From: JBBRVW01 sp038246545
Lineage (GTDB): Bacteria > Actinomycetota > Actinomycetes > JACCUZ01
Assembly: GCA_038246545.1 (NCBI GenBank)
Contig: JBBRVW010000020.1
Coordinates: 10,781 to 74,780, forward strand
Length of the DNA stretch: 64,000 bases
Direction: 5' to 3'
Shown: one piece after another, positions 1 to 8,298 of the stretch
Numbering within the stretch: the stretch's first letter is position 1
Layout: the number at the start of each line of letters is the position of its first letter
The notes under the pieces: generated by a model
The model's input: only the letters and a program-made list of their open reading frames with translations
The model's database searches: none
Told to the model about the DNA's origin: nothing
Translations under genes and position numbers: made by a program

Positions 1-142
1 CCTCGGCAAGCTCGAGAGGCGGTAGCACGTGTCGTGCCCGACCGCCTGTCGCCCGCGGCGCACGGCTCGGCCGATCCACTTCGCTGTAGCGACCCGGCTG
101 CTCCGTCAGTTGCGTAGAACGATGCGCGGGAGCAGCTGCTCC

Positions 143-1381
143 TCATGCCGGGGCACGCACGTCGCGGAAGGGGGTCCCTGCGAGCCCGGCCGCGACGAGC
201 GCGAAGACCACCGCCGCCAGCACCATGGTCGGCCGGATCCCCCAGGTATCGGCGACGATCCCGGCAACCGGCGCGACCACGACGATGACCGCACGGTTGA
301 GCGAACGCAGCGTGGTGTTCGTGCGAGCCTGCAGCTCGTCCGGCGTCACCACTTGGCGGTAGCTCATCTGGTGGGAGTTGCTCATCCCCATCGCCAGACC
401 GTAGAGGCCCTGCCCGACCACGAGGACGGCGACTGTGCCGGCCGTCCCCATCCCGCGCCCGGCGAACACCGTTGCGGTCACGCCGAGCGTCGAGACGACG
501 TGGCACGCGACGATGGTCCGGCCTGTGCCTAACCGTCGACCCACCCGGGTGGTGATCGTCGCGCCGAGGACGGCGCCGACTCCACCGGCTGCGCCGACGA
601 TGCCGAACTGGACGGCCGTGAGGTCGAGTACCCGCAGGATGTAGGGGGCGAGGACGACCCCCATGATCGCGTGTCCGACGAACCATGCGTGAGTGGAGAT
701 CTCCAGCGTGGACAGGCCGGACCCGCGGTAGATCCATCGAAGGCCTTCGACCACCTCGCGCAGCAGACCCTTCGCCGTGACCCCTGTGCGCGGCGGGGGT
801 TCGTCGACGTCGAGCCGACGCAGCGTCAGCGCTGAATACACGTACGTCAGTGAGTCCACGAGGACGGCCAGTGGGGCGCCGACCGCGGCAACCAGCAGCC
901 CGCCCACAACGGGGCCGACTGTCATGGACACTGCGTCGGCGCCATCGATGCGAGCGTGAGCCGGCTGGAGCTGCTGCGGCTCGACCAGCCGCGGCAGCAA
1001 TGACATGGCCGCAGCGACGTTCACCACGGAGGCGGTGCCGTAGGCGAGCACAACCAGCAGAAGCGTCGGCATGGACAGCAGGCCGATCCACCACAGCACC
1101 GGGATGGCCAGCAGCAGCACGGCCTGCACCAGGTCGGTGCTGACCATGATCGGGAGTCGGCGCCTGCCGTCGACAACGGCTCCGACGACGAGCCCGAAGA
1201 CGAGAAACGGCAGCCACCGTGCGGCGTTGAGCCAACCGACGTCCGCCGCCGAGCCGTGGAGCGTGAGGACCACCAGCGTCTGAAGAACGAACAGGGTGAC
1301 GTAGGTGCCGAGTCCCGAGACCGCGTCGGCACGCCAGTAGCGCAGGAACGATCCCGAGGGGAAGGCCTCGCGAGTGGTCAC
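143..1381 (-). CDS. MFS transporter, probable drug/metabolite exporter
   Basis: This 412-residue protein is a polytopic membrane transporter of the major facilitator superfamily, expected to have about 12 membrane segments. The family motif between helices 2 and 3 is visible as GAVVDGRRRLP near residue 66, and hydrophobic helices fill almost the whole length. It begins at a GTG. It is divergent from a second MFS gene of the same subtype (start 1603), with 221 bases between them that probably hold both promoters. The substrate cannot be read from the sequence; the EntS/macrolide-efflux-like look (DxGRR loop, length near 410) suggests export. No frame damage is seen. Confidence 0.85.
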   Translation of the reverse strand: MTTREAFPSGSFLRYWRADAVSGLGTYVTLFVLQTLVVLTLHGSAADVGWLNAARWLPFLVFGLVVGAVVDGRRRLPIMVSTDLVQAVLLLAIPVLWWIGLLSMPTLLLVVLAYGTASVVNVAAAMSLLPRLVEPQQLQPAHARIDGADAVSMTVGPVVGGLLVAAVGAPLAVLVDSLTYVYSALTLRRLDVDEPPPRTGVTAKGLLREVVEGLRWIYRGSGLSTLEISTHAWFVGHAIMGVVLAPYILRVLDLTAVQFGIVGAAGGVGAVLGATITTRVGRRLGTGRTIVACHVVSTLGVTATVFAGRGMGTAGTVAVLVVGQGLYGLAMGMSNSHQMSYRQVVTPDELQARTNTTLRSLNRAVIVVVAPVAGIVADTWGIRPTMVLAAVVFALVAAGLAGTPFRDVRAPA

Positions 1382-1602
1382 AGGTGCGAGTCTCGCACCG
1401 GCGCCGTACCACGGTTCGCCCGACGGCGCGGTGCTCCGCGCACGTCAGCTGCGTCGTAGGCGGGACGCTGCGCCCACCTGCAGCGTCACGGACTGACGTC
1501 GAGGTGTGGCCCTCCGGTTCTGGCTCGCAGTTGGCAAACGCGAGGCGTGCGAGTGGCGCGTGGCCCGGGCCACCTGGCTGCGAGCCCTAGGATCGTGGAC
1601 TT

Positions 1603-2850
1603 GTGAGCCGCCTTGTCGATGTCGCAGCACCGGCCCGCCTCGGCGTCGGGTTCCGGTGGCTGATGGCCTCGTCCTGGGTCAGCAACCTCGGGGACGGCAT
1701 CGCTCTCAGCGCCGGTCCGCTGCTGGTTGCCTCGCTCACGCGCGACGCCTTCCTCGTGGCGCTGGCGGCGACCGTGCAGTGGCTGCCGCCGCTGCTGTTC
1801 GGCCTCGTGGCCGGGGCGCTGACCGACCGGCTGGACCGGCGACGGATCGTGATCAGCGTCGACCTGGCGCGGGCCGCGGTGGTTGCGGTGCTGACCCTGG
1901 CCGTCGCGACCGACCACGTCTCGATCGCCGGGGTGCTCGTGACGCTGTTCGTGCTGAGCACGGCCGAGGTCTTCGCGGACAACAGCTCGCAGACCCTGCT
2001 GCCGATGCTGGTGGCGCGCGCGGACCTGACCGTGGCGAACTCCCGGCTGCAGACGGGGTTCATCACGCTGAACCAGCTGGCCGGGCCGCCGCTGGGTGCT
2101 GCCCTCTTCACGGCGGGGGCTGCCTGGGCGTTCGGTGCGCAGGCCGTCGTGGTCGCGCTCGGCGCGGTGCTGGTGTCGCGCGTCGCCCTGTCCCGGGCCG
2201 GTGGCGAGCAGCCGCGGGGGACGCGGATGCGGCACGACATCGCGGAAGGCTTCCGCTGGGTGCTGCACCACCCCGCGGTCCGGACCCTCGTCCTCACCAT
2301 CTTCACGTTCAACATCACCTTCGGCGCGGCGTGGTCGGTGCTCGTCCTGTACGCGACCCGGCGGCTGGGTCTCGGCGAGGTCGGCTTCGGGCTGGTGACC
2401 ACGGTCAGCGCCCTCGGTGGTCTGGCCGGGACCGTGTCGTACGGCTGGATCACCCGTCGGGTGAGTCTCGGCAACATCATGCGGGTGGGCCTGGTGATCG
2501 AGACCCTCACGCACCTGGCCCTGGCGCTGACGACAAGCCCGAAAGTCGCCCTGCCGGTCTTCTTCGTCTTCGGCGCGCACGCCTTCGTCTGGGGGACGAC
2601 GTCGATCACCGTCCGGCAGCGGGCCGTGCCCGCCCCGCTGCAGGGGCGCGTCGGCAGCGTGAACCTGGTGGGCGTGTACGGAGGGCTGGTCATCGGTTCG
2701 GGGATCGGAGGTGGGCTCGCCCAACACCTCGGCCTGACGGCGCCGTTCTGGTTCGCCTTCGTCGGTTCGACGGTGTTCGTCGTGCTCATCTGGCGCCAGC
2801 TCACGCACATCGCCCACGCCGACGACCAGCCGGCGCCGCTTGCGGACTGA
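1603..2850 (+). CDS. MFS transporter (EntS/efflux-like)
   Basis: This 415-residue integral membrane protein has the major facilitator fold, with the loop 2-3 motif GALTDRLDRRRI near residue 72 and continuous hydrophobic helices. The N-terminal WVSNLGDGIA segment and length resemble the enterobactin-exporter/macrolide-efflux branch, which uses the proton gradient for export. It starts at GTG; the previous frame offers no better start. It is divergent from the related transporter ending at 143, so the pair may share regulation. The substrate is unknown. I infer efflux from the subfamily appearance only. Confidence 0.85.
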   Translation: MSRLVDVAAPARLGVGFRWLMASSWVSNLGDGIALSAGPLLVASLTRDAFLVALAATVQWLPPLLFGLVAGALTDRLDRRRIVISVDLARAAVVAVLTLAVATDHVSIAGVLVTLFVLSTAEVFADNSSQTLLPMLVARADLTVANSRLQTGFITLNQLAGPPLGAALFTAGAAWAFGAQAVVVALGAVLVSRVALSRAGGEQPRGTRMRHDIAEGFRWVLHHPAVRTLVLTIFTFNITFGAAWSVLVLYATRRLGLGEVGFGLVTTVSALGGLAGTVSYGWITRRVSLGNIMRVGLVIETLTHLALALTTSPKVALPVFFVFGAHAFVWGTTSITVRQRAVPAPLQGRVGSVNLVGVYGGLVIGSGIGGGLAQHLGLTAPFWFAFVGSTVFVVLIWRQLTHIAHADDQPAPLAD

Positions 2851-2916
2851 CGCCGAGGGCCGAGGTCAGCGGCAGGGGAGTGCGGGCCGCCGATGTCGCC
2901 GACGTAGCGTGAGCGG

Positions 2917-3267
2917 GTGATGACGTTCCCGACCGGGCTGGTGGCCGCACTCACTCTCGTGCTCGGCTACCTGGTCGCCGACCGCAGCGGTGTCCGTGCG
3001 CTGGGCGGGCTGGTGCTGCTCGTCGGCGTGGCCCTGTGCGCCCGATCCTGGAGCCGGCGGCTGGGCACGGCCCGCGCGCTGCTGCTCGTGGGCGTCTTCC
3101 TTGCACTGTTCGTCGTCTCGCACCTGCTCGCGCTGGCGATCGGGGCGTGGCCGTCGGTGCTCATGGTGGCGGCGGTGATGGGGGCGGTGGCGTTCGCCGT
3201 CGCCGACCGGCCGGCGTACCGGACGAGCAGCCCGGTGCCACCACGGGAGCCGACGCACCGGCACTGA
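2917..3267 (+). CDS. small membrane protein, unknown function
   Basis: The 116-residue product has about four hydrophobic segments (roughly residues 6-20, 27-42, 52-70 and 74-95) with an arginine-rich loop between the second and third, followed by a short polar proline-rich tail. I do not recognise a family. It starts at ATG, 66 bases after the MFS gene on the same strand, so it could share that transcript. Its last 107 bases overlap, on the opposite strand, the 3' end of the truncated pre-toxin gene ending at 3161. That overlap is unusual and is probably a side-effect of decay of the neighbour rather than of this gene. Confidence 0.6.
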   Translation: MMTFPTGLVAALTLVLGYLVADRSGVRALGGLVLLVGVALCARSWSRRLGTARALLLVGVFLALFVVSHLLALAIGAWPSVLMVAAVMGAVAFAVADRPAYRTSSPVPPREPTHRH

Positions 3268-4081
3268 CGGCCGCCGGCACCGACACGACCGGTACTGCCG
3301 GTGTGCTGCGGGCGACACCGACGACGTCGCCCATCCGCGCGAGCGAGGTGGTCAGGCCGTACGCGGTGACCGTCCAGCCGACTGGTCCCGGGACGGCCGA
3401 CGCCACCGTCATCGCGACGTCGTCCCACTCACCGGTCGCGGCGTAGTGCAGCCCGTCACCGACGGTGACCAACGAGCCGACGACGGGCACGAGGGCCAGC
3501 AGGTCGAGGCCGAACCGGCGGTCGGCGTACTGCCGCAGCAGCTCGCGTCCGGTCAACGAGGTGAGCTCGCCGGCCAGCGCCGACGCCGCATCGTCGTAGC
3601 CGGTGCGCGCGGCGAGCGCCCGCTCCCGGGCCCGGTCCAGCAGCAGGACTGCCTCGGGTGCGTACAGGGAGCCGTCGAGCCGGTGACCCATGGCGCCCGC
3701 GTCCCGGGACCGCGCCGCTGCCGGCTCCAGCAGGTCGGCGCGGTCCTGAGCTGCCCGGGCGGCAGCGATCAGCCGGCGCGCCTCGTCGGCCGCCGCCTGC
3801 GCCAGGGCCACCCGCCGGCTGAACGCGCCGAGTGCGTCGGCGGCGAGGTGAAGCCGGTCGCGCTCGAGGCGCAGGACGAGCCGGCAGAGACCGAGCCGCC
3901 GGTCGGCAGCGGCCGAGGCGACCCCGCACCACCCGGAGGCCCCGGCCAGACCGGCCACCCGGTCGCCCTGCACGCCGAGCCGGTCGGCCAGGGCGCGCAG
4001 GTCGTCGGCCAGCCGGGCCGTGCCCGCCGGCTCGTCGGGCGGCAGCCCGCCGCCGAGCAACGGGTCGTCGTACGCCGTCAC
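3161..4081 (-). CDS. pre-toxin-like T7SS effector without recognisable toxin tip
   Basis: The 306-residue product is a paralogue of the effector encoded at 4882-5953. Residues 1-170 are alanine-rich helices, and near 195-235 comes a glycine/proline-rich pre-toxin-like segment (LLALVPVVGSLVTVGDG, then AMTVASAVPGPVGW), as in polymorphic toxins between the trafficking and toxic domains. After that the paralogue continues into a toxin domain, but here a low-complexity tail rich in Ala, Val and Pro runs into the neighbouring gene and stops. GTG start and partner stop share GTGA, so the two are translationally coupled. No immunity gene follows. I infer a degenerate, toxin-less copy. Confidence 0.55.
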   Translation of the reverse strand: MTAYDDPLLGGGLPPDEPAGTARLADDLRALADRLGVQGDRVAGLAGASGWCGVASAAADRRLGLCRLVLRLERDRLHLAADALGAFSRRVALAQAAADEARRLIAAARAAQDRADLLEPAAARSRDAGAMGHRLDGSLYAPEAVLLLDRARERALAARTGYDDAASALAGELTSLTGRELLRQYADRRFGLDLLALVPVVGSLVTVGDGLHYAATGEWDDVAMTVASAVPGPVGWTVTAYGLTTSLARMGDVVGVARSTPAVPVVSVPAAVSAGASAPVVAPGCSSGTPAGRRRRTPPPPSPPPP

Positions 4082-4335
4082 CGGACCGCCCGCGCCTCGG
4101 CGCGCTGGTAGTCGGCGACCGCCGTCTCGACGAGCGCGGCCGTGCCCCGCAGGCAGGTCGCGAGGTCGCCCTGCTGCCGCTCGACCACCCTGAGCAGCAT
4201 CCGCACGGCGTCGGCCGCCGCAACGGCCGAGACGTCGGGCGAGCGTGGCAGCGCGAGACCACCGACAGCCTCGGCCGCACCACGGACGTCGGCTGCGGCA
4301 CCGGTGAGCTGGCGGGTGTCGACGTCGATCTGCAC
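4078..4335 (-). CDS. EspC/WXG100-like T7SS partner protein
   Basis: This 85-residue protein is nearly all helix with two amphipathic helices and ends with a tyrosine-x-x-x-glutamate motif (YQRAEARAV), the pattern used as a type VII secretion signal in EspC/WXG100-type substrates. It starts at GTG and its stop overlaps the GTG start of the effector gene downstream (GTGA). The paralogue at 5950-6213 has the same size, ending and coupling. By analogy with known effector/partner pairs it should pair with the N-terminal helices of the effector for export. The secretion apparatus itself is not in this window, so export is inferred. Confidence 0.6.
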   Translation of the reverse strand: MQIDVDTRQLTGAAADVRGAAEAVGGLALPRSPDVSAVAAADAVRMLLRVVERQQGDLATCLRGTAALVETAVADYQRAEARAVR

Positions 4336-4418
4336 CCGTCCAGCGTGGCGGCTGCCGGAGCCCTCGGGGCCGGCGTCCACAGCTGCGCCCGGCTCTCGCG
4401 CGGCCGTCCACAGGCGGG

Positions 4419-4877
4419 CTACGGGCGAGGAGGGAAGGTCTCGCCGTAGTGCGCGTCGACGTGCTTGTCGTAGCGGTAGTCGTACTCCCACGGGATGAGG
4501 CGTGAGATCCGCGACGCGACCGAGCCCCAGTCCGGACCCGGGCTGCAGAGGTCGCAGATCTGTTGCACCGCGCGCTCGAAGTCCGGCATGGACCAGTGCT
4601 GCATGAGCCACGTGCCGGCGCCGGGCAGCACGCTGCCGTCCATGTCCCCGATCAGCTCGGCCGCGAACTGCTCGGTGTGCCCGGCGGCCATCTCGTGCGC
4701 GAGCCACGAGGGCGAGCACACGAGGACGTCGAAGCTGTCCGACAGGTCGCGGCCCCGCTCCCCGAGGAGGACCTGGGCGTTGAGGCCGAAGTGAGTCGGG
4801 TCGCCGATCTCGGGTTCCTGGCCGCGCTCACCCCAGAGCAGGATGTTCTTGATCTCCGCCGTGACCATGCCGGGCAT
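4419..4877 (-). CDS. Imm8-like immunity protein
   Basis: The 152-residue cytoplasmic protein opens with VTAEIKNILLWG, then has SFDVLVCSPSWLAHE near residues 62-76 and LPGAGTWLMQHW near 100; this order of motifs matches the Imm8 immunity family of polymorphic toxin systems (established family knowledge). It should neutralise the toxin encoded just upstream. I chose the ATG at 4877 because a GAGGGGG ribosome site lies about nine bases before it; an in-frame ATG three codons later is possible. The toxin frame stops only four bases before this start, so the genes are coupled. Unlike the toxin it is intact. Confidence 0.75.
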   Translation of the reverse strand: MPGMVTAEIKNILLWGERGQEPEIGDPTHFGLNAQVLLGERGRDLSDSFDVLVCSPSWLAHEMAAGHTEQFAAELIGDMDGSVLPGAGTWLMQHWSMPDFERAVQQICDLCSPGPDWGSVASRISRLIPWEYDYRYDKHVDAHYGETFPPRP

Positions 4878-4881
4878 CGTG

Positions 4882-5953
4882 TCATCCCCCTCGCACGTGG
4901 ATCCGCCGGACGAGGACGCCCTCGACCCCGACGAAGTCGATCGTCGCGCCGCCGGTGTCACTGGGGAACGGAACGAGACCGTGCCCCCTCCTGCCAGCGT
5001 CGTGACGTGGACCTCGCACAGCGACCCGGGCCTGACCCCAGTGGTTCCGAGCGGCAGGAAGACCTGTCGGTACAACGACTCCACCGCCGCGTCGTCGGGC
5101 AGCACCCGGGTCTCGCGTCGGCGTCCGCGCTGCAGCGGTGCGAGCACCTCGGCGATCCGCAGGTGCGCCGGGACGTCGTCGACGACCTTCGCGACCTCGC
5201 CCGCCGGCCCAGTGCCCGGCCCAGCTTGGCCGACGCCGCGGCCCACCCCTCCGGACCCGGCACGGCGGCGACTGCCGTGAGCGACGCGTCGCCCCACCGG
5301 CCCTGCAGTGCGTACGCCGCCGCGTTGCCGAGGTCGACCGCGTCACCGACGACGGGCACGAGACCGACGACGTCGAGCAGCAGCCGCGGGGAAAGACCGG
5401 CGCGGACGGCGCGGCGGCCCGAGAGCTCGGTCAGGTCAGCCGTGAGTCGTCGCGCGGCGGCGTCGTACGTCGACCGGGCCTCGTGCGCCCGCAGCCGGGC
5501 CCGGTCGAGCAGCCCGACCGCAGCCGGGTCGTAGAGCCCGCCGTCAGCGCGATGCCCGCCCCAGCCCATCGGCCGCGCCCCCGCTGCGGTCGGGCCGCGC
5601 AGGTCGGACTGCTGCTGCGCGTCGCGAGCCGCGATCACGAGCCGGCGGGCCTCCGCGGACAGCTCGGACGCCAGGGCCACCCGGCCGGTGAAGCGGACCA
5701 GCGCGTCGGCCCCGCCGAGCAGCCGGGTCCGCTCCCGCGCCAGCGCGAGCCCGGTGGCGCCGAGATCGCGGTCGGCGGCGACGGACGCGACACCCGACCA
5801 GGCGCGCACCGGCAGCATCGCCGCGACCCGACGCAGCAGCACACCGACCCGGTCGGCCGCAGCGACCAGGGAGTCGGCGGCCCGCGCATACGGCGTCGGG
5901 TCGTCGGCGGGCAGGGCGAAGCCCAGCAGCGGGTCGTCCGCGACCGCGATCAC
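4882..5953 (-). pseudogene. polymorphic toxin (T7SS effector), frameshifted twice
   Basis: Conceptually about 357 residues: N-terminal helices (1-185), a pre-toxin segment (LLLDVVGLVPVVGDAVDLG, then AAVPGPEGW), and a C-terminal toxin domain with VLPDDAAVESLYRQV, GGGTVSFRS and GATIDFVGVEGVLVRRIHV, the pattern seen at the tips of actinobacterial Imm8-linked toxins. The reading frame changes near 5200 and again near 4965; adding one base at each place gives a continuous protein whose stop lies four bases before the Imm8 gene. GTG start shares GTGA with the partner gene. The sequence as given is non-functional; two missing bases in G/C runs could be sequencing error or true mutation. The toxin activity is unknown. 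Confidence 0.65.
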
Positions 5954-6213
5954 CGGCCCGCCACCGCACGCGTCTCGGCCCGGCTGTAGTCATGGCGAGC
6001 GGTCTCCAGCAGGGCGGCGCCGGAGCGCAGCAGGCCCGCCACCGCCTCGAGCTGCTCCTCGCACACCATGAGGAGCGCGCTGATCGCGTCGGCCGCGCCA
6101 CGGTCCTCGCAGGGCGGTGCCGCCGGCAGCCCCACGGTTCCGACGTCCGCGGCAGCCTGCCGGACGACGTCGGCGACCCGCCCTACGGCGTCGGTGTCCG
6201 CGTCCAGGTGCAT
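5950..6213 (-). CDS. EspC/WXG100-like T7SS partner protein, second copy
   Basis: The 87-residue helical protein carries the same C-terminal tyrosine-x-x-x-glutamate signature (YSRAETRAVAG) as the copy at 4078-4335, and its stop shares GTGA with the start of the effector gene. The ATG at 6213 gives a length equal to the paralogue. It contains one pair of helices and a cysteine in each (PPCED and VCEEQ), unusual for this type. It lies divergent from the flavoprotein gene at 6324 with about 110 bases between, where the operon promoter should be. Role as export partner of the effector is inferred from architecture. Confidence 0.6.
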   Translation of the reverse strand: MHLDADTDAVGRVADVVRQAAADVGTVGLPAAPPCEDRGAADAISALLMVCEEQLEAVAGLLRSGAALLETARHDYSRAETRAVAGR

Positions 6214-6323
6214 GCCGACAGCGTGCTGACCGGGCTGCCGTCCCGGCCGGGAGTCGTCCACAGCCGCACCCCGTGCCGAGGCCGGGGACGATCGTCCACA
6301 GGCGGGCGGGACAGACTGAGGCC

Positions 6324-7454
6324 GTGTGGGACCTCGTCGTCGTCGGTGCCGGGCCGGCCGGCGCGACGGCCGCGGTGGCGGCCCTCCGGCGGCGGCCGGA
6401 CGCGCAGGTGCTGCTGCTGGACCGCGACGACTTCCCGCGGGACAAGTCCTGCGGCGACGGCGTCGCACCGCACGCCCTGGACGTGCTGACGGAGCTGGGT
6501 GTGGACCTCCTTCGCGGCGACGTGCCCGTGGACCGGCTCCGGCTCGGCTTCCCCGACGGTCCGCGCGTCGCGGGCCGGATGCGCCGACCCGCCTACGTCG
6601 TGCCGCGCGCCGAGCTGGACGCCCGGCTGGTGGCGGCAGCGGTCGATGCCGGTGCGGTCCTGCGGCGCGCCCGGGTCCGGACGCTGGAACGACGCGGCGA
6701 CCACGTGCTCGTCGGCGGCGAGCCGGCCCGGGTCGTGGTCGGGGCAGACGGCGCCAACGGCGTGACCCGGCGCCTCGCCGGAGTCGCCGCCCCGACGGCG
6801 GGGACCGTCGCCGTGGCGATCCGCGGGTACGCGCCGGTGCGACCGGACCTCGCCGGCGAGCAGGCGATCGTCTTCGCGCCCGTCGGCTGGCCGGCGTACG
6901 CCTGGTCGTTCCCGGTCGGTGACGGCCGGGCCAACGTCGGCTATGGCGAGCTCGTCAGGCCCGGCCGCGACCTCAGCCGCCGTCACCTGCTGGACCGGCT
7001 CGACGACCTCCTGCCGGGCTGCGCTGCAGCTACGAGCGGCTGGCGGGCGCACCACCTGCCTTTGTCGTCGGGCCGGCCGCGCCAGCCCGACGGCCGGGTG
7101 CTGCTCGCCGGTGACGCGCTCTCGCTGGTGAACCCGATGACGGGGGAGGGCATCTACTACGCCGTGCTCTCGGGCTCGCTCGCCGGTGCCGGCGCGGTGG
7201 CCGACGACGGCATCGACCCCGGTCGCGCCTATCGCCGGGCGCTGCAGCGGGATCTCGGGCGGCACCTGCGGCACACCGACCTGGCCGCCCGGCTGGCCCG
7301 CACGCACCGGGTCGTGGCGGCGGGGGTCGACGCAGCGGCCAGGGACCCCCGGGCCTTCGACGCCCTCGTGGAGCTCGGCCTCGGTCGTGGCCTGCTCGGC
7401 CCGCGGCTGCTCGGCGGTCTCAGCCGCGCCCTGGTCCGACCGTCCGTGTCGTAA
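6324..7454 (+). CDS. FAD-dependent geranylgeranyl reductase-family oxidoreductase
   Basis: The 376-residue protein starts at GTG with a Rossmann dinucleotide-binding motif (GAGPAG, residues 8-13), followed by SCGDG around residue 43 typical of geranylgeranyl reductases, and an FAD GD motif AGDALSLVNPMTGEGI near residue 263. Members reduce isoprenoid double bonds (menaquinone side chain or lipid prenyl chains) or hydroxylate aromatic substrates. In actinobacteria such genes often sit near menaquinone biosynthesis, but no menaquinone gene is visible here. The next gene, an S4 protein, begins within a few bases, so they are likely cotranscribed. Confidence 0.8.
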   Translation: MWDLVVVGAGPAGATAAVAALRRRPDAQVLLLDRDDFPRDKSCGDGVAPHALDVLTELGVDLLRGDVPVDRLRLGFPDGPRVAGRMRRPAYVVPRAELDARLVAAAVDAGAVLRRARVRTLERRGDHVLVGGEPARVVVGADGANGVTRRLAGVAAPTAGTVAVAIRGYAPVRPDLAGEQAIVFAPVGWPAYAWSFPVGDGRANVGYGELVRPGRDLSRRHLLDRLDDLLPGCAAATSGWRAHHLPLSSGRPRQPDGRVLLAGDALSLVNPMTGEGIYYAVLSGSLAGAGAVADDGIDPGRAYRRALQRDLGRHLRHTDLAARLARTHRVVAAGVDAAARDPRAFDALVELGLGRGLLGPRLLGGLSRALVRPSVS

Positions 7455-7455
7455 C

Positions 7456-7668
7456 GTGACCGGGGTGGACGTCGAGGTGGGAGAGCGCGGCATCCGGCTC
7501 GGCCAGCTGCTCAAGCTGGTGAGCCTCGTCGAGTCCGGTGGTGCTGCGCGGGCGCTGCTCGAGTCCGGCGAGGTGCGGGTCAACGGCGAGGTCGAGACCC
7601 GCCGCGGACGTCAGCTCGCGGTGGGCGACGTGGTCGACGCGGCGGGGGACCGGGTGGCACTCACCTGA
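7456..7668 (+). CDS. S4 domain RNA-binding protein (YaaA/RlbA-like)
   Basis: This 70-residue protein is almost only an S4 fold: IRLGQLLKLVSLVESGG followed by ALLESGEVRVNGEVE and the closing strand QLAVGDVVDA. Small stand-alone S4 proteins bind structured RNA, commonly rRNA or ribosome-associated RNA. The likely start is the GTG at 7456, two bases after the stop of the preceding flavoprotein; a second GTG at 7465 is also possible and neither has a clear ribosome site. It is probably expressed from the upstream transcript. The exact RNA target is not known. Confidence 0.8.
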   Translation: MTGVDVEVGERGIRLGQLLKLVSLVESGGAARALLESGEVRVNGEVETRRGRQLAVGDVVDAAGDRVALT

Positions 7669-7885
7669 GGTCGAACCGCCCGGATGGTGTCTTCCGGCCC
7701 AGATCCTGCTAGCGTTCTCCGTGGTTGCAGTTTGCATTTCCCCGTACGTTTCTGACGCCCGCGGATTTCTGACACCGCGGGCCTTTCTGTCCCCCCGACT
7801 TTCAGCCGGGAAGCAGGACGGTCCACGAGCAGCCCGAGTTCGCACTGTTCGCGTGCTCGACCGTTCCGTACAAGGAGACAGCAAC
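7669..7885 (+). promoter_or_regulatory. long leader/promoter region of cold-shock gene
   Basis: The 217 bases between the S4 gene and the cold-shock gene are noticeably richer in T than the surroundings (runs such as TTTGCATTTCCCC and TTTCTG) and contain repeated CCGCGGG/GACGCCCGCGG-like pieces that can pair. A long structured 5' leader is characteristic of cold-shock protein genes, where it controls translation at low temperature. A good ribosome site AAGGAGA precedes the ATG at 7886. The promoter itself cannot be fixed by eye. Confidence 0.4.
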
Positions 7886-8089
7886 ATGGCTCAGGGCACC
7901 GTGAAGTGGTTCAACGCCGAGAAGGGCTTCGGCTTCATCGCTCAGGACGGCGGAGGTGCCGACGTCTTCGTGCACTTCTCGGCCATCCAGGGCGACGGCT
8001 ACAAGTCGCTCGACGAGAACCAGCGCGTGGAGTTCGACATCACCCAGGGCCAGCGCGGCCCGCAGGCGGAGTCGGTCCGCCCGGTCTGA
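7886..8089 (+). CDS. cspA: cold-shock protein
   Basis: The 67-residue protein is a canonical single-domain cold-shock protein: GTVKWFNAEKGFGFI (RNP1-type) at residues 4-18, then DVFVHFSAI (RNP2-type) at about 28-36 and the QRVEFDITQGQRGPQA C-terminal strand. It binds single-stranded nucleic acid and acts as an RNA chaperone in the cytoplasm. The ATG follows AAGGAGA by about seven bases. A long T-rich leader precedes it and a strong hairpin terminator follows 13 bases after the stop, so it is a monocistronic unit. Function is secure; whether it is cold-induced is inferred. Confidence 0.97.
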   Translation: MAQGTVKWFNAEKGFGFIAQDGGGADVFVHFSAIQGDGYKSLDENQRVEFDITQGQRGPQAESVRPV

Positions 8090-8101
8090 CCCCAGACACC
8101 C

Positions 8102-8133
8102 GAAGGCCCCCGTCGTTCGCGGCGGGGGCCTTC
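8102..8133 (+). terminator. intrinsic-type hairpin after cspA
   Basis: An 11-bp perfect stem (GAAGGCCCCCG at 8102-8112 with its complement at 8123-8133) closes a 10-base loop, 12 bases after the cold-shock stop codon. No long U-run follows, as is common in GC-rich actinobacteria. Confidence 0.8.
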
Positions 8134-8298
8134 GACGTTCCCGGCACTGGCTGCAGCTGCCGCCTGGGCTGCCCTGACGGCACGACATATCCTCCCGGGG
8201 TGCCCGTCGAGTGCGAGAAGGCGGCGATCAGCGCCGGTGGCTGCTCGCACCTCCATGCGGCCCGCACGCTCCCGTCGCCCGTCGCGGGCTGCTGAGCC

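Noticed and set aside
7725..7750. TTGCAG and TACGTT as promoter for the cold-shock gene
   Set aside because: The spacing of 14 bases is too short for a normal promoter, so I give only the leader region.
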